A DNA stretch of 64,000 nucleotides from an uncultured Crocinitomix sp. (lineage in GTDB: Bacteria > Bacteroidota > Bacteroidia > Flavobacteriales_D > Crocinitomicaceae), in assembly GCA_905478225.1 (NCBI GenBank), contig CAJQHR010000040.1, positions 55,959 through 119,958 of the forward strand, given 5' to 3'. The position numbers and the translations under genes were made by a program. The notes beneath the pieces are model-generated. The model saw only the letters and a program-made list of their open reading frames with translations, was not told where the DNA came from and did not search any database. Shown here in pieces: positions 46,832-55,084 of the stretch (position 1 is its first letter; each line of letters starts with the position of its first letter).

Positions 46832-48427
46832 ATGAAGAATTTGAAATATACCGGAATGGTCATTTTCCTAATTGGGCTGGCTATTTTCACGACCACACCA
46901 TTTTTAGGCAATGTCAAAATGACGGAAGCCATTATGATCGAGAGTCTGAATGAGCAGGAATTAATAAACTTAGAAGTTCCACTCAAAGAGCAATTAGTGG
47001 ACAAAGAATTTTCAACTACTTATGGCTTTTCTCGCGCATTTATAGCGATTTATAATGCTAAAAATGATGAACTCAAAGCCAACGAGGAGTGGAGCATGGT
47101 CATGTGGACCAAACCAGGTACGGTAGCGTTAAACCTCTCTCGAGCGTCTAATGACGGCGTCGTTACTCAAAATAAATGGCTCTTCTTTTTTCTCACTTTT
47201 GGCTTAGGCATAATAGGACCATTGTTTTACATTATTGTTGATCTAAAACTAAAAGGTCCTCCCGGTATTAAAAATGATGGTATTTATCATGACAGAGCAA
47301 CAAACAGAGGTTGGATTGGTGTTTTAACCGGCGTTTGGTTGGTAACCTTCTATATATTGCTTTATTTCCATCCTTATATCATGTCGGATGCAATCAGTCT
47401 TACAGATCCGGTAAAAGGGTTGTTTAAAGAAGGAGCTATGGCTTCGCAATGGTTTTTATATGGATTATTGTACTGCATTTCCATGCTTGTTATGGGCGTT
47501 CGAATGTATATTAAATACCGTCATAATAAATATCAAATTGTGAGAACAACAAGTGTTTTGTTCTTTCAAGTAATATTTGCGTTTTTATTGGTTGAGATTC
47601 TACCATTATTTGGATTACCTGGTAGAGATTTGAAAAATGCCATGCCCTTGGACTATACCTTCCTATATAAATATAATATCCAGGAATTGTTAGAAGCTGG
47701 TCAATTTGGTATGTTCTTAATTATTTGGGGATTTGTTTTGTCCATAATTGTGGTGCCAACACTTGTTTATTTTTACGGAAAACGTTGGTACTGTTCATGG
47801 GTTTGTGGATGTGGAGGCTTGGCGGAGACATTAGGCGATCCCTACAGACAATTATCAAATAAGAAAATGTGGGCTTGGAAATTAGAGCGTTGGTTGATTC
47901 ATGGGGTTTTAGTTTTTGCGGCAATTCTAACAGTGTTTGTAGGTATACATACGTTTACATCCTTAAATGGAGTGAATGATGGAGAAGGAATATCCACCAT
48001 AATTGGAATTTCAGCCTTTGATGTGAGAGATTGGTATGGATTTATGGTTGGAGCTGTATTCGCAGGAGTCATAGGAACAGGGTTCTATCCAATTTTCGGA
48101 AACAGAACTTGGTGCCGTTTCGGTTGTCCGTTGGCGGCTTATATGGGTCTAGTGCAACGATTTAAATCCCGATTCAGAATTACAACAAATGGGGGACAAT
48201 GTATCTCATGTGGAAACTGTTCTACTTATTGTGAGCAAGGAATTGATGTTCGGGCCTATGCCCAGAAAGGACAAAATATTGTTCGTTCCTCCTGCGTAGG
48301 CTGTGGTGTTTGTTCTGCAGTATGTCCACGCGGCGTTTTAAAATTAGAAAATGGCCCCGAAGCTGGACGTTTCGGAAATGAAGGACCAATTGTTTTAGGA
48401 AATGATGGGTTTCAATTAAATCAATAG
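46832..48427 (+). CDS. Membrane polyferredoxin, NapH/YccM-like 4Fe-4S protein
   Basis: The 531-residue protein has about eight membrane helices, two cysteine motifs typical of NapH/CcoG-like proteins (YCSWVCGCGGLAE and WCRFGCPLAA), and two 4Fe-4S clusters at the C-terminus (CISCGNCSTYC and CVGCGVCSAVCPRG). These proteins move electrons between membrane quinones and soluble iron-sulfur or flavin partners. The upstream FAD oxidoreductase is the obvious partner. No terminal oxidase or nitrate-reduction gene is nearby. The N-terminal ~130 residues form an additional segment with two helices and an extracytoplasmic stretch. Confidence 0.85.
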   Translation: MKNLKYTGMVIFLIGLAIFTTTPFLGNVKMTEAIMIESLNEQELINLEVPLKEQLVDKEFSTTYGFSRAFIAIYNAKNDELKANEEWSMVMWTKPGTVALNLSRASNDGVVTQNKWLFFFLTFGLGIIGPLFYIIVDLKLKGPPGIKNDGIYHDRATNRGWIGVLTGVWLVTFYILLYFHPYIMSDAISLTDPVKGLFKEGAMASQWFLYGLLYCISMLVMGVRMYIKYRHNKYQIVRTTSVLFFQVIFAFLLVEILPLFGLPGRDLKNAMPLDYTFLYKYNIQELLEAGQFGMFLIIWGFVLSIIVVPTLVYFYGKRWYCSWVCGCGGLAETLGDPYRQLSNKKMWAWKLERWLIHGVLVFAAILTVFVGIHTFTSLNGVNDGEGISTIIGISAFDVRDWYGFMVGAVFAGVIGTGFYPIFGNRTWCRFGCPLAAYMGLVQRFKSRFRITTNGGQCISCGNCSTYCEQGIDVRAYAQKGQNIVRSSCVGCGVCSAVCPRGVLKLENGPEAGRFGNEGPIVLGNDGFQLNQ

Positions 48428-48460
48428 GTATATTTACTCCCATAAAACCACATTATTAAC

Positions 48461-49159
48461 TTGAAAAAGCACGCTAAAATTGTCGTAATCATTCCAGCAG
48501 ACAATGAAGAAGGATCTATCGGAAAAGTAGTGTCTGAATTACCGTCTGATATCGTATCCGATATTATTGTGTGCAATAATGGCTCTACTGATGATACTGA
48601 AAAAGTTGCACAAGCCGCAGGAGCTATTGTCGTTAGCGAACCAAAGCCTGGTTATGGCTGGGCCTGCCTAAAAGGAATGGCGTACGCGGCACAAATGGAC
48701 GTTAAACCAGATATTATTGTCTTTATTGATGGTGATTATTCAGATTATCCCGCCGAACTATCTAATGTCGTAGCTCCAATTTTAGAAGAGGATATTGACC
48801 TTGTGATCGGTTCAAGAGCATTGGGCGCAAAAGAAAAAGGTTCAATGACTGTTCCGCAAAGATTTGGAAATTGGCTTGCCACTCGGCTCATGCGTTTATT
48901 TTACCGTGTGCGATATACAGATTTAGGTCCTTTCCGCGCCATTAAGTACGATAAACTTTTGGCTTTAAAAATGGCAGATAAAACTTATGGTTGGACAATC
49001 GAGATGCAACTTAAGGCTGCAAAACAAAAAATGACGCATACCGAAGTTCCTGTCAATTATAAAAAACGCATTGGTGAATCTAAAGTTTCAGGTACGATAA
49101 AAGGTACTATAATGGCGGGATTCAAAATTATCTTTGCCATTTTTAAATATCGGTTTTAG
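48461..49159 (+). CDS. Glycosyltransferase family 2 (dolichyl-phosphate mannosyltransferase-like)
   Basis: This 232-residue GT-A enzyme has the N-terminal IPADNEEGSIGKVV, the DxD-like DGDYSD and the GSRALGAKE block. C-terminal GWTIEMQLKAAK and PVNYKKRIGESKVSGT fit DPM1-like or polyprenyl-phosphate glycosyltransferases of Bacteroidota. The usual YNEE at the start is DNEE here. No C-terminal membrane helices are seen, although the last residues are hydrophobic (FKIIFAIFKYRF). It starts with a TTG 33 bp after the polyferredoxin gene and may share its transcript, although the biochemistry differs. Confidence 0.85.
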   Translation: MKKHAKIVVIIPADNEEGSIGKVVSELPSDIVSDIIVCNNGSTDDTEKVAQAAGAIVVSEPKPGYGWACLKGMAYAAQMDVKPDIIVFIDGDYSDYPAELSNVVAPILEEDIDLVIGSRALGAKEKGSMTVPQRFGNWLATRLMRLFYRVRYTDLGPFRAIKYDKLLALKMADKTYGWTIEMQLKAAKQKMTHTEVPVNYKKRIGESKVSGTIKGTIMAGFKIIFAIFKYRF

Positions 49160-49227
49160 TTAAAATCTATACTTTCTTATACACCAATAATAACTGCCCT
49201 TAATCTCCACCACTGCAATCGCTATAG

Positions 49228-49242
49228 CGCGAAAACTTCGCG
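49228..49242. other. Perfect short inverted repeat upstream of parA
   Basis: CGCGAA-AAC-TTCGCG is a 6-bp perfect inverted repeat in the 242-bp spacer before parA, beside an 8-bp palindrome GCTATAGC at 49221-49228. It does not match the parS consensus. It could be part of a terminator for the glycosyltransferase gene or a protein-binding site. Confidence 0.35.
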
Positions 49243-49367
49243 TGATATTGGCAGTAACACTTCCACAGCTCAACACTAATTGTAGCCTGCTAGATACTCT
49301 CGACTCATGACGAAAGACTAATTCAAAACAAGTTTTCAACAATCATAAAATCTATCCATAAAAAAAG

Positions 49368-49375
49368 TATCTTTG
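49368..49375 (+). promoter_or_regulatory. Candidate -7 element of the parAB-DUF5683 operon
   Basis: TATCTTTG (TAnnTTTG) lies 26 bp upstream of the parA ATG. A matching TTG at the -33 position is absent, so the element is tentative. Confidence 0.35.
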
Positions 49376-49401
49376 GTTTTCATTCAAACTAGAGGCGATA
49401 A

Positions 49402-50202
49402 ATGGGTAAAATAATTGCAATAACAAATCAAAAAGGAGGAGTAGGTAAAACCACTACGGCGATCAACTTGGGCGCTAGTTTTGGTGTATTGGAGTATAAG
49501 ACACTGATTATTGATGCAGACCCCCAAGCAAATGCAACTTCTGGCGTTGGTTTTGACCCGCGTAATGTGAAGCGAAGTATTTATGATTGTTTGGTGAATG
49601 AAGCAGAGGCAAAGGATTTAATTTTGGAGACGGAAAACCCGAATTTGGATATTATACCTGCGCATATTGATTTAGTTGGGGCGGAATTGGAAATGATTAA
49701 CATGCCAAACCGTGAGCATAAACTAAAGCAAGCCTTACAAGCTATTAAAGATGATTACGATTTTATTCTAATCGATTGCTCGCCTTCATTAGGTTTAATA
49801 ACTGTGAACTCATTAACTGCAGCTGATTCGGTAATTATTCCCGTACAGTGCGAATATTTTGCGCTTGAAGGATTGGGTAAACTATTAAATACAATTAAAA
49901 TTGTTCAAACACGCCTGAATCCGGAACTGGATATCGAAGGCATTGTTTTAACAATGTATGATACACGTTTACGCTTGGCCAACCAAGTTGTGGATGAAGT
50001 GAAAACACATTTCCAAGAATTGGTATTTAATACCATCATTCATAGAAATACGCGTTTAGGAGAAGCGCCGAGTTTCGGTGAAACCATTATCATGCATGAT
50101 GCGACGTGTAAAGGAGCAATAAACTATTTGAATTTTGCGCGGGAGGTATTGCAAAAGAATGACCTCACTAAAATGAAGAATAAAGATAAACAGCTTATAT
50201 AA
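49402..50202 (+). CDS. parA: Chromosome partitioning ATPase ParA (Soj)
   Basis: The 266-residue ATPase has the deviant Walker A motif KGGVGKTTTAINLGA at residues 10-24, DADPQANAT as Walker A' and IDCSPSLG near residue 125. ParA moves ParB-bound origin regions along the nucleoid. The start and length match the chromosomal Soj of Bacteroidota. It begins an operon with parB (9 bp away) and a DUF5683 gene. This order is widely conserved in Bacteroidota, which places the gene on the chromosome rather than on a plasmid. Confidence 0.96.
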   Translation: MGKIIAITNQKGGVGKTTTAINLGASFGVLEYKTLIIDADPQANATSGVGFDPRNVKRSIYDCLVNEAEAKDLILETENPNLDIIPAHIDLVGAELEMINMPNREHKLKQALQAIKDDYDFILIDCSPSLGLITVNSLTAADSVIIPVQCEYFALEGLGKLLNTIKIVQTRLNPELDIEGIVLTMYDTRLRLANQVVDEVKTHFQELVFNTIIHRNTRLGEAPSFGETIIMHDATCKGAINYLNFAREVLQKNDLTKMKNKDKQLI

Positions 50203-50211
50203 GGTTGAATA

Positions 50212-51117
50212 ATGACGAAGAAAAGGGCTTTAGGAAAAGGATTAAGTGCATTATTAGAAAATGCTAGTACTGACATCACCACAAAAAATATCGGGGTTGA
50301 AGGGAAAACTGTAGGTTCTATTTCATCTATTGGAATTGAACAAATCGAGGCGAATCCATTTAATCCACGAACAAATTTTGAGGAAGTGCAGCTTGCTGAA
50401 TTGAAAGATTCTATTGCTGTGCATGGAATAATACAACCGTTGACGGTTCGCAAATTAGGCCGAGATCGTTACCAACTTATTTCTGGAGAGCGTCGTTTTA
50501 GAGCGTCGCAATTAGCGGGCTTGACTGAAGTACCTTGCTACATTAGAATTGCTAATGACCAAACTATGCTTGAAATGGCATTGGTTGAGAATATTCAACG
50601 TGTCGATTTAAACGCGATTGAGGTTGGGCTTTCCTATCAACGATTAATTGATGAATGCAATTTTACACAGGAACAATTGAGTAAAAAAATAGGTAAAAGT
50701 CGTTCAAACATTACCAACTTTTTGCGTCTATTAAAACTACCGGCTCCCATTCAAATAGGGATTAGAGAAGGTTTGCTTTCAATGGGGCATGCGCGAGCCA
50801 TAGTTTCTGCAGGAGATGAAGATGCGCAGATTGAAATTTTCAAAAAAATAATTGAGCAAGGCCTTTCGGTAAGAGAAGTGGAAGCGTTGGTGAAAGGAAA
50901 AAAAGACACAGGAAGTGCTTTAACAACTCCGAAAATTACAGGGAATACAGGTCTTTCATTAACTGCTGAGAAATTTCAAAGCAATCTTTCTAAAAAGCTG
51001 GACACTAAAGTTCAAATCTCTGCAAACAATAAAGGCAAGGGTAAAATCGTTATTAATTTTGGATCGGAAAAACAACTCGATCAAATAATAGATTTTATAG
51101 ATAAACTCAATGCTTAA
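50212..51117 (+). CDS. parB: Chromosome partitioning protein ParB (Spo0J)
   Basis: The 301-residue DNA-binding CTPase has the N-terminal KRALGKGLSALL, the CTP-binding GERRFRASQLAGL, and a central helix-turn-helix (LSKKIGKSRSNITNFLRLLKLP). It binds parS and spreads along DNA. The C-terminal dimerisation segment ends in IDFIDKLNA. It is translated right after parA and overlaps the next gene by 8 bp. No parS-like palindrome (TGTTTCACGTGAAACA or close) was seen in the 64 kb. Confidence 0.95.
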   Translation: MTKKRALGKGLSALLENASTDITTKNIGVEGKTVGSISSIGIEQIEANPFNPRTNFEEVQLAELKDSIAVHGIIQPLTVRKLGRDRYQLISGERRFRASQLAGLTEVPCYIRIANDQTMLEMALVENIQRVDLNAIEVGLSYQRLIDECNFTQEQLSKKIGKSRSNITNFLRLLKLPAPIQIGIREGLLSMGHARAIVSAGDEDAQIEIFKKIIEQGLSVREVEALVKGKKDTGSALTTPKITGNTGLSLTAEKFQSNLSKKLDTKVQISANNKGKGKIVINFGSEKQLDQIIDFIDKLNA

Positions 51118-51757
51118 ATCAGCCGCTTTATTGGTACTAATTATGGTCTCCTTTTCAGGTTGGACTCAAATTGATACGTTATCGGATGATTCAGGGGTGA
51201 ATGCAGCAACTGAATCGGGTTATACGCATTTCACAAAGCGCGCTGCAATTTGGTCAGCAATAGTTCCTGGGGCAGGTCAAATCTATAATGAATTTGGTTA
51301 TCGTAAAATTCCACAAAAAAAACACCGTGCATGGTGGAAAGTCCCAATTATTTATGGCGGTTTAGGCGCTTGTGGTTATTACTTCTATCAAAACAATAAA
51401 TTCGCTTATCTCACCAAAAAGGAATTTTTATTTCGCGAAGAAAATAACGGTACCGTGCTTGATCAACGATTTATTGATTATCCTGTTGTGGATAGTGACA
51501 CAACCAACCGCGTATTTACGCTAATCAATGGTTATTCTTCAGATGGTACAGATTATCTAGGCTTTGATCAATATGCGAATAGACGTGATTTATTTTTGTT
51601 TGGCTTTGTAGGGGTTTGGGCGCTAAATATAATTGAAGCATACGTTGATGCTCATTTCGTCACTTTTGATGTTTCTGAGGATCTTTCCTTATCTATTACA
51701 CCTACAATTTTTGCGAATCGGGAACCAGGCTTAAGTCTGATCTTTGATTTTAATTGA
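51110..51757 (+). CDS. DUF5683 family membrane protein
   Basis: The 215-residue protein has a signal peptide (LLVLIMVSFSGW) and the DUF5683 hallmark AIWSAIVPGAGQIYNEFGYRKIPQKKHRAWWKVPIIYG, then a second hydrophobic region around GFVGVWALNIIEAYVDAHF. The family is Bacteroidota-specific and often follows parB. The activity is unknown; a membrane or outer-membrane location is likely. Its start overlaps parB by 8 bp. Confidence 0.85.
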   Translation: MLKSAALLVLIMVSFSGWTQIDTLSDDSGVNAATESGYTHFTKRAAIWSAIVPGAGQIYNEFGYRKIPQKKHRAWWKVPIIYGGLGACGYYFYQNNKFAYLTKKEFLFREENNGTVLDQRFIDYPVVDSDTTNRVFTLINGYSSDGTDYLGFDQYANRRDLFLFGFVGVWALNIIEAYVDAHFVTFDVSEDLSLSITPTIFANREPGLSLIFDFN

Positions 51758-51821
51758 TTTATATAAGAGGTATATTTCAATAAACTTTGAGTCCGCCAGA
51801 GTCGTAATCTACTGCATCAAA

Positions 51822-51919
51822 CTTCTAAGCTCTAATAGCGCAGTGATCTAACATCCAACATCTAATCTCTAACCTCTAAAAAAACGCAGCAATTTAACAC
51901 TTAGCCTCTATTATCTAAT
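51822..51919. repeat. Degenerate low-complexity spacer (TCTAA words)
   Basis: TCTAA occurs seven times between 51822 and 51919, in variants such as CTCTAA and ATCTAA, together with ATCCAACATC. The pattern is similar in kind to the AAGTCA spacer at 20.9 kb and the ACTAA spacer at 62.2 kb, and separates the DUF5683 gene from the convergent GldN-like gene. Confidence 0.6.
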
Positions 51920-52859
51920 CAACAACTGGCTTTACCCAAATCGAATCATTCGCAACTTCGCTGGCATAAAATTCACGAGTATCGAAAAATTCATGGAGTG
52001 ATAATATTTGATCTTTTTTGTAGCGGTCTACTTTCACGAAATAGGGTTTGAGCATATCCGCTAATGCAGTATAATCAATCCAGAATAGTTCTGTTTTCCC
52101 AACCTCATTTCCATTATCATCTTTTCGCATAATAATTGGGGCAACGGCCGCTATCTTTTTGTCCAATACGTTTCCGTTATCGTCTAAAATCCACTTTTCT
52201 TTAATTTTATAGGCTAAGATGTCTGAGTCGTGGTACCAAAAAAAATCATCAGGAGGATAGACAACTTCATAAAAACCTGTCTTTTCATTTATTATTATTG
52301 AGTCTTCGCCTGGATACAACCAACTCTGCAAAGGCATGGCGTAAGGATCAACATAAACATGACCTAAAAATCCAAATGCTTCTATGTTATCTTTAAAAAC
52401 TGGATCTGTTTCAAAAGTACCATCTGGTGATGAACCAAATTTGCTTGGCAATATAGGATAAATTAAAAATCCGTCGTCACGATTATTCGCCCATTCGGGG
52501 TCGAAAGGGGAATAGAAGGTTAGTTCTCCTTTGAAAAAATTGTGCATAATGATAGTCCAAAGGTTCCATTTAATAGAAGCTTTGTGGAGTTCAAAAAGTT
52601 CGGGTTTTACCCGGAAGTTCATATAGTCGTAGCCCGGTCTCTTCTCGTTGTATGGTGAGAAAATTGGTGAGTTAATTTTTTGATCTAATTCAATAATACT
52701 CCAGACGTCTTTGCTCCAGTTTCTTTTCTTTTTTTGTTCATACAGTTTTGTTATTGATTTACCCTTGAGGGTAATGAATGATTCAGTTGTGGAATTATTC
52801 GCGGCGGCAGTAAAACTGAAACAAACGGTGCATAATACTGGAACTAGGAGCTTAATCAT
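51915..52859 (-). CDS. GldN-like T9SS/gliding motility protein
   Basis: The 314-residue exported protein (signal IKLLVPVLCTVCFSFTAAA) matches the GldN/PorN family. KRNWSKDVWSIIELDQKIN matches the family's VW-x-EIDLREK-like start. FRVKPELFELHKASI and LAYKIKEKWILDDN, then KIAAVAPIIMRKDDNGNEVG and LFWIDYTALADML, follow the GldN order. GldN works with GldK, GldL and GldM in the T9SS periplasmic/outer-membrane ring. Those partners are not adjacent here, so this is either a separate homologue or the main copy displaced from gldKLM. Confidence 0.75.
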   Translation of the reverse strand: MIKLLVPVLCTVCFSFTAAANNSTTESFITLKGKSITKLYEQKKKRNWSKDVWSIIELDQKINSPIFSPYNEKRPGYDYMNFRVKPELFELHKASIKWNLWTIIMHNFFKGELTFYSPFDPEWANNRDDGFLIYPILPSKFGSSPDGTFETDPVFKDNIEAFGFLGHVYVDPYAMPLQSWLYPGEDSIIINEKTGFYEVVYPPDDFFWYHDSDILAYKIKEKWILDDNGNVLDKKIAAVAPIIMRKDDNGNEVGKTELFWIDYTALADMLKPYFVKVDRYKKDQILSLHEFFDTREFYASEVANDSIWVKPVVD

Positions 52860-53110
52860 ATTTTCGGTTTATTAATTGAGAATATCATTATAACAATTAT
52901 ATTCTGATAAGTAACAGGTTTTGAGCTAAATATGAAAAATAATTCCAATTATTGAGAGCTGAAAATAAAAAAATATGAATAGAGTTAGACAATGAAGTTG
53001 AGGTTTATAGCAAAAAGAGCGGATTTAGTGGCCTTGGTTCAAAAATGGGTTCAAGTATAGGATCAGGCGTAAATAAAGTTATAAGTTCCTTATATTCGTG
53101 CAAAAACAAC

Positions 53111-53587
53111 ATGAACTTAGCATCTATAAAAGCCCGTCTCGAAGAACAATCCATTCATTTTAGTAATGATCGAATATTTGATCATGAGAGTGTGATTGGT
53201 TATGAAAAAAAGTTCCGTTGGGCATGGATGGCAACGCAATTGAATACGTTTATTGTTGTATCTGATTACGGCGATCAAGAAGTAACTGTGAGTGATATTG
53301 AAGCCCATCTCAGTTCATCCTTTGATTATGCTAAGGCAAATTATAACGGTTGGCCGCGTGGATTGCAATCGGGTTTGGGGGTAATTACTGTTTTACTTTC
53401 AACAAGTATAAGCCAAGAAGCTATTGATTATTGTAAGCAATTAAAATCTGGTAAAAAATGGGCGGGGTTTACAATTCCTGTTGTAATTAATACGCAATCC
53501 AATACTTTATATGCCTTCGATAAAAAACCAATGTGGGGCAGAATTTATTATCCGCATTTTGAGAAGTTAATTCATGGTTTGAAGTAG
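53111..53587 (+). CDS. Hypothetical protein
   Basis: The product of about 158 residues starts at the ATG before NLASIKARLEEQ. It has recognisable conserved-looking blocks (FDYAKANYNGWPRGLQSGLG and KKWAGFTIPVVIN, then MWGRIYYPHF), which I recall from unnamed Bacteroidota proteins, some mislabelled as levansucrase. No signal or membrane segment is seen. The GT/ATG at 53045 would add 22 residues of doubtful quality. The function is unknown; it lies alone, convergent with a lipoprotein gene. Confidence 0.65.
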   Translation: MNLASIKARLEEQSIHFSNDRIFDHESVIGYEKKFRWAWMATQLNTFIVVSDYGDQEVTVSDIEAHLSSSFDYAKANYNGWPRGLQSGLGVITVLLSTSISQEAIDYCKQLKSGKKWAGFTIPVVINTQSNTLYAFDKKPMWGRIYYPHFEKLIHGLK

Positions 53588-53607
53588 TATACAAAATCTT
53601 GTGCGAA

Positions 53608-54051
53608 CTAACGTGCAGCTTTTAAACATTTATTCACTTTTCTTTCGTGGCGTGCTCTTTCGTCTGGCGTTGTGCTTGGAGCGGTTAATAATTCTTTACA
53701 GTGATTTTCAATGGTATCCATTCGTGCCAAAATCAAGTCAATTTGTGCATCATCATCTGTTTCCATTATTGCTGTGTTCACTGAGTCATTCCTAACAACA
53801 CAGTCGCAAAATTCCCATTGTTCTCCGTAAAGTTTTTCTATCTGAGTTGTTAACGCAGCATCTTCATCAATATATCCAGCCGAATCAACAGCTACTGTGT
53901 CAATTGGATTGATATTCGTGGTATCAATACCCAATCTGGTATCAATTTTTAAGGTGTCAATAACTAAATCTACGTCAGTCGGACCATCTCCGTTACAAGA
54001 TGAAACAGTCACAATAAATGTGCATAGGATAAGATAAATGGTCAGTCGCAT
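53608..54051 (-). CDS. Hypothetical lipoprotein
   Basis: The ATG at 54051 gives a 147-residue protein with a typical lipoprotein signal (LTIYLILCTFIVTVSSC). The longer start at 54132 would put 27 extra residues before it. The mature protein has an Asp/Thr-rich stalk (DTLKIDTRLGIDTTNINPIDT), then a helical domain with two or more Cys (EFCDCVVRNDS, ENHCKELL) and basic ending. No family is assigned. It is divergent from the DUF4294 gene by 91 bp. Confidence 0.6.
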   Translation of the reverse strand: MRLTIYLILCTFIVTVSSCNGDGPTDVDLVIDTLKIDTRLGIDTTNINPIDTVAVDSAGYIDEDAALTTQIEKLYGEQWEFCDCVVRNDSVNTAIMETDDDAQIDLILARMDTIENHCKELLTAPSTTPDERARHERKVNKCLKAAR

Positions 54052-54142
54052 AGCTTGTTGAATTATAAGATTCAGTTTACCAAAGATAATAAACTGCAAA
54101 AAATAACGTAAATTATGGTATAAAACTTGCACATCTATTGAT

Positions 54143-54853
54143 ATGAAAACGATTTTTAGCTGCTATATCATGCTTTTAAGCCTGGGAATTTTCGGTCAAA
54201 TCGAAAATTCCCCTACCGATAGTTTAAAAAACTACGAAGGGGAAGTTGTGAATGTTTATACTAAAGAATACCTCAATAAGTATAACCGCATGAAGCGAAT
54301 GGTGGTGAAGGTATATCCGTATGCGCTGCATGCGGCGGATGTCATTGATGAAATTGATGAAAATGCAGAAGCAATCAAACGCCGAGGAAAAAAGAATCGC
54401 TTCTTTAAAAAAGCATATAAAAAATTAAAACAGGATTTTAAATATTTTATTCTTGATTTATATACCTCTGAAGGGGTGATGCTAATGAAACTCATCCACC
54501 GTGAAACAGGAATGACGGTTTATGACATTTCGCATAAATATAGAGGAAAGCAAAAAGCGCAAGTGTTTAATATGATGGCCAAAATTTGGGATCAAGATCT
54601 GCATGTCGAATTTCAGCCCAAAGAGGGGGACGATAAAATTGTAGAACAGGTTATAGCTGATATCCAGTCTGGTTTGGTGCCGTTTGACAATGAAATTGTA
54701 AAAATAGGTAAATTGACTTATCGCGATAAAAAGCAAAAGGATAAAGAATCAAAAAAGAAAAATAAAAAGAATAAAAAGGAATACGAAAAAAAGAGAAAAA
54801 AGCGGATTAAAGAAAAAATGAAGCTGGCAAAAAAGAAAAAAAGATCGAGCTGA
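54143..54853 (+). CDS. DUF4294 family protein
   Basis: The 236-residue exported protein (signal IFSCYIMLLSLGIFGQ) contains the DUF4294 core: RMKRMVVKVYPYALHAADVI, then FKYFILDLYTSEGVMLMKLIHRETG. The family is confined to Bacteroidota and unassigned. The last 40 residues are almost all Lys, Glu, Arg and Asn (KESKKKNKKNKKEYEKKRKK), a common feature of this family, possibly for cell-envelope association. It stands alone. Confidence 0.75.
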   Translation: MKTIFSCYIMLLSLGIFGQIENSPTDSLKNYEGEVVNVYTKEYLNKYNRMKRMVVKVYPYALHAADVIDEIDENAEAIKRRGKKNRFFKKAYKKLKQDFKYFILDLYTSEGVMLMKLIHRETGMTVYDISHKYRGKQKAQVFNMMAKIWDQDLHVEFQPKEGDDKIVEQVIADIQSGLVPFDNEIVKIGKLTYRDKKQKDKESKKKNKKNKKEYEKKRKKRIKEKMKLAKKKKRSS

Positions 54854-55065
54854 TTTATTTCGAACCACTAAAAAATCGCAGTAATTTGTTATGAGTTATG
54901 GCTGTTTCTCCTCACTTTCTGCAAATTGAAAATGTTAATAACAATCTATTTCTGAATCAAAAGGCCACAATATTCTACTATATTTGTTTTATTTATGTGC
55001 GGTTATTTGATTCCTTATCGAGGGGATGATTAAAAATTATTTTTTTAGTGAAAACAATATTTGAT

Positions 55066-55078
55066 TACGTTTGTTTAA
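55066..55078 (+). promoter_or_regulatory. -7 box with overlapping operator-like word before the MerR/B12 gene
   Basis: TACGTTTG (55066-55073, TAnnTTTG) continues into TTTAAAG, giving TTTGTTTAAAG. The same word occurs at the crt operon promoter. It lies 7-19 bp before the ATG, so a protein bound there would block initiation. The -33 box is not clear. Confidence 0.5.
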
Positions 55079-55084
55079 AGGGAT

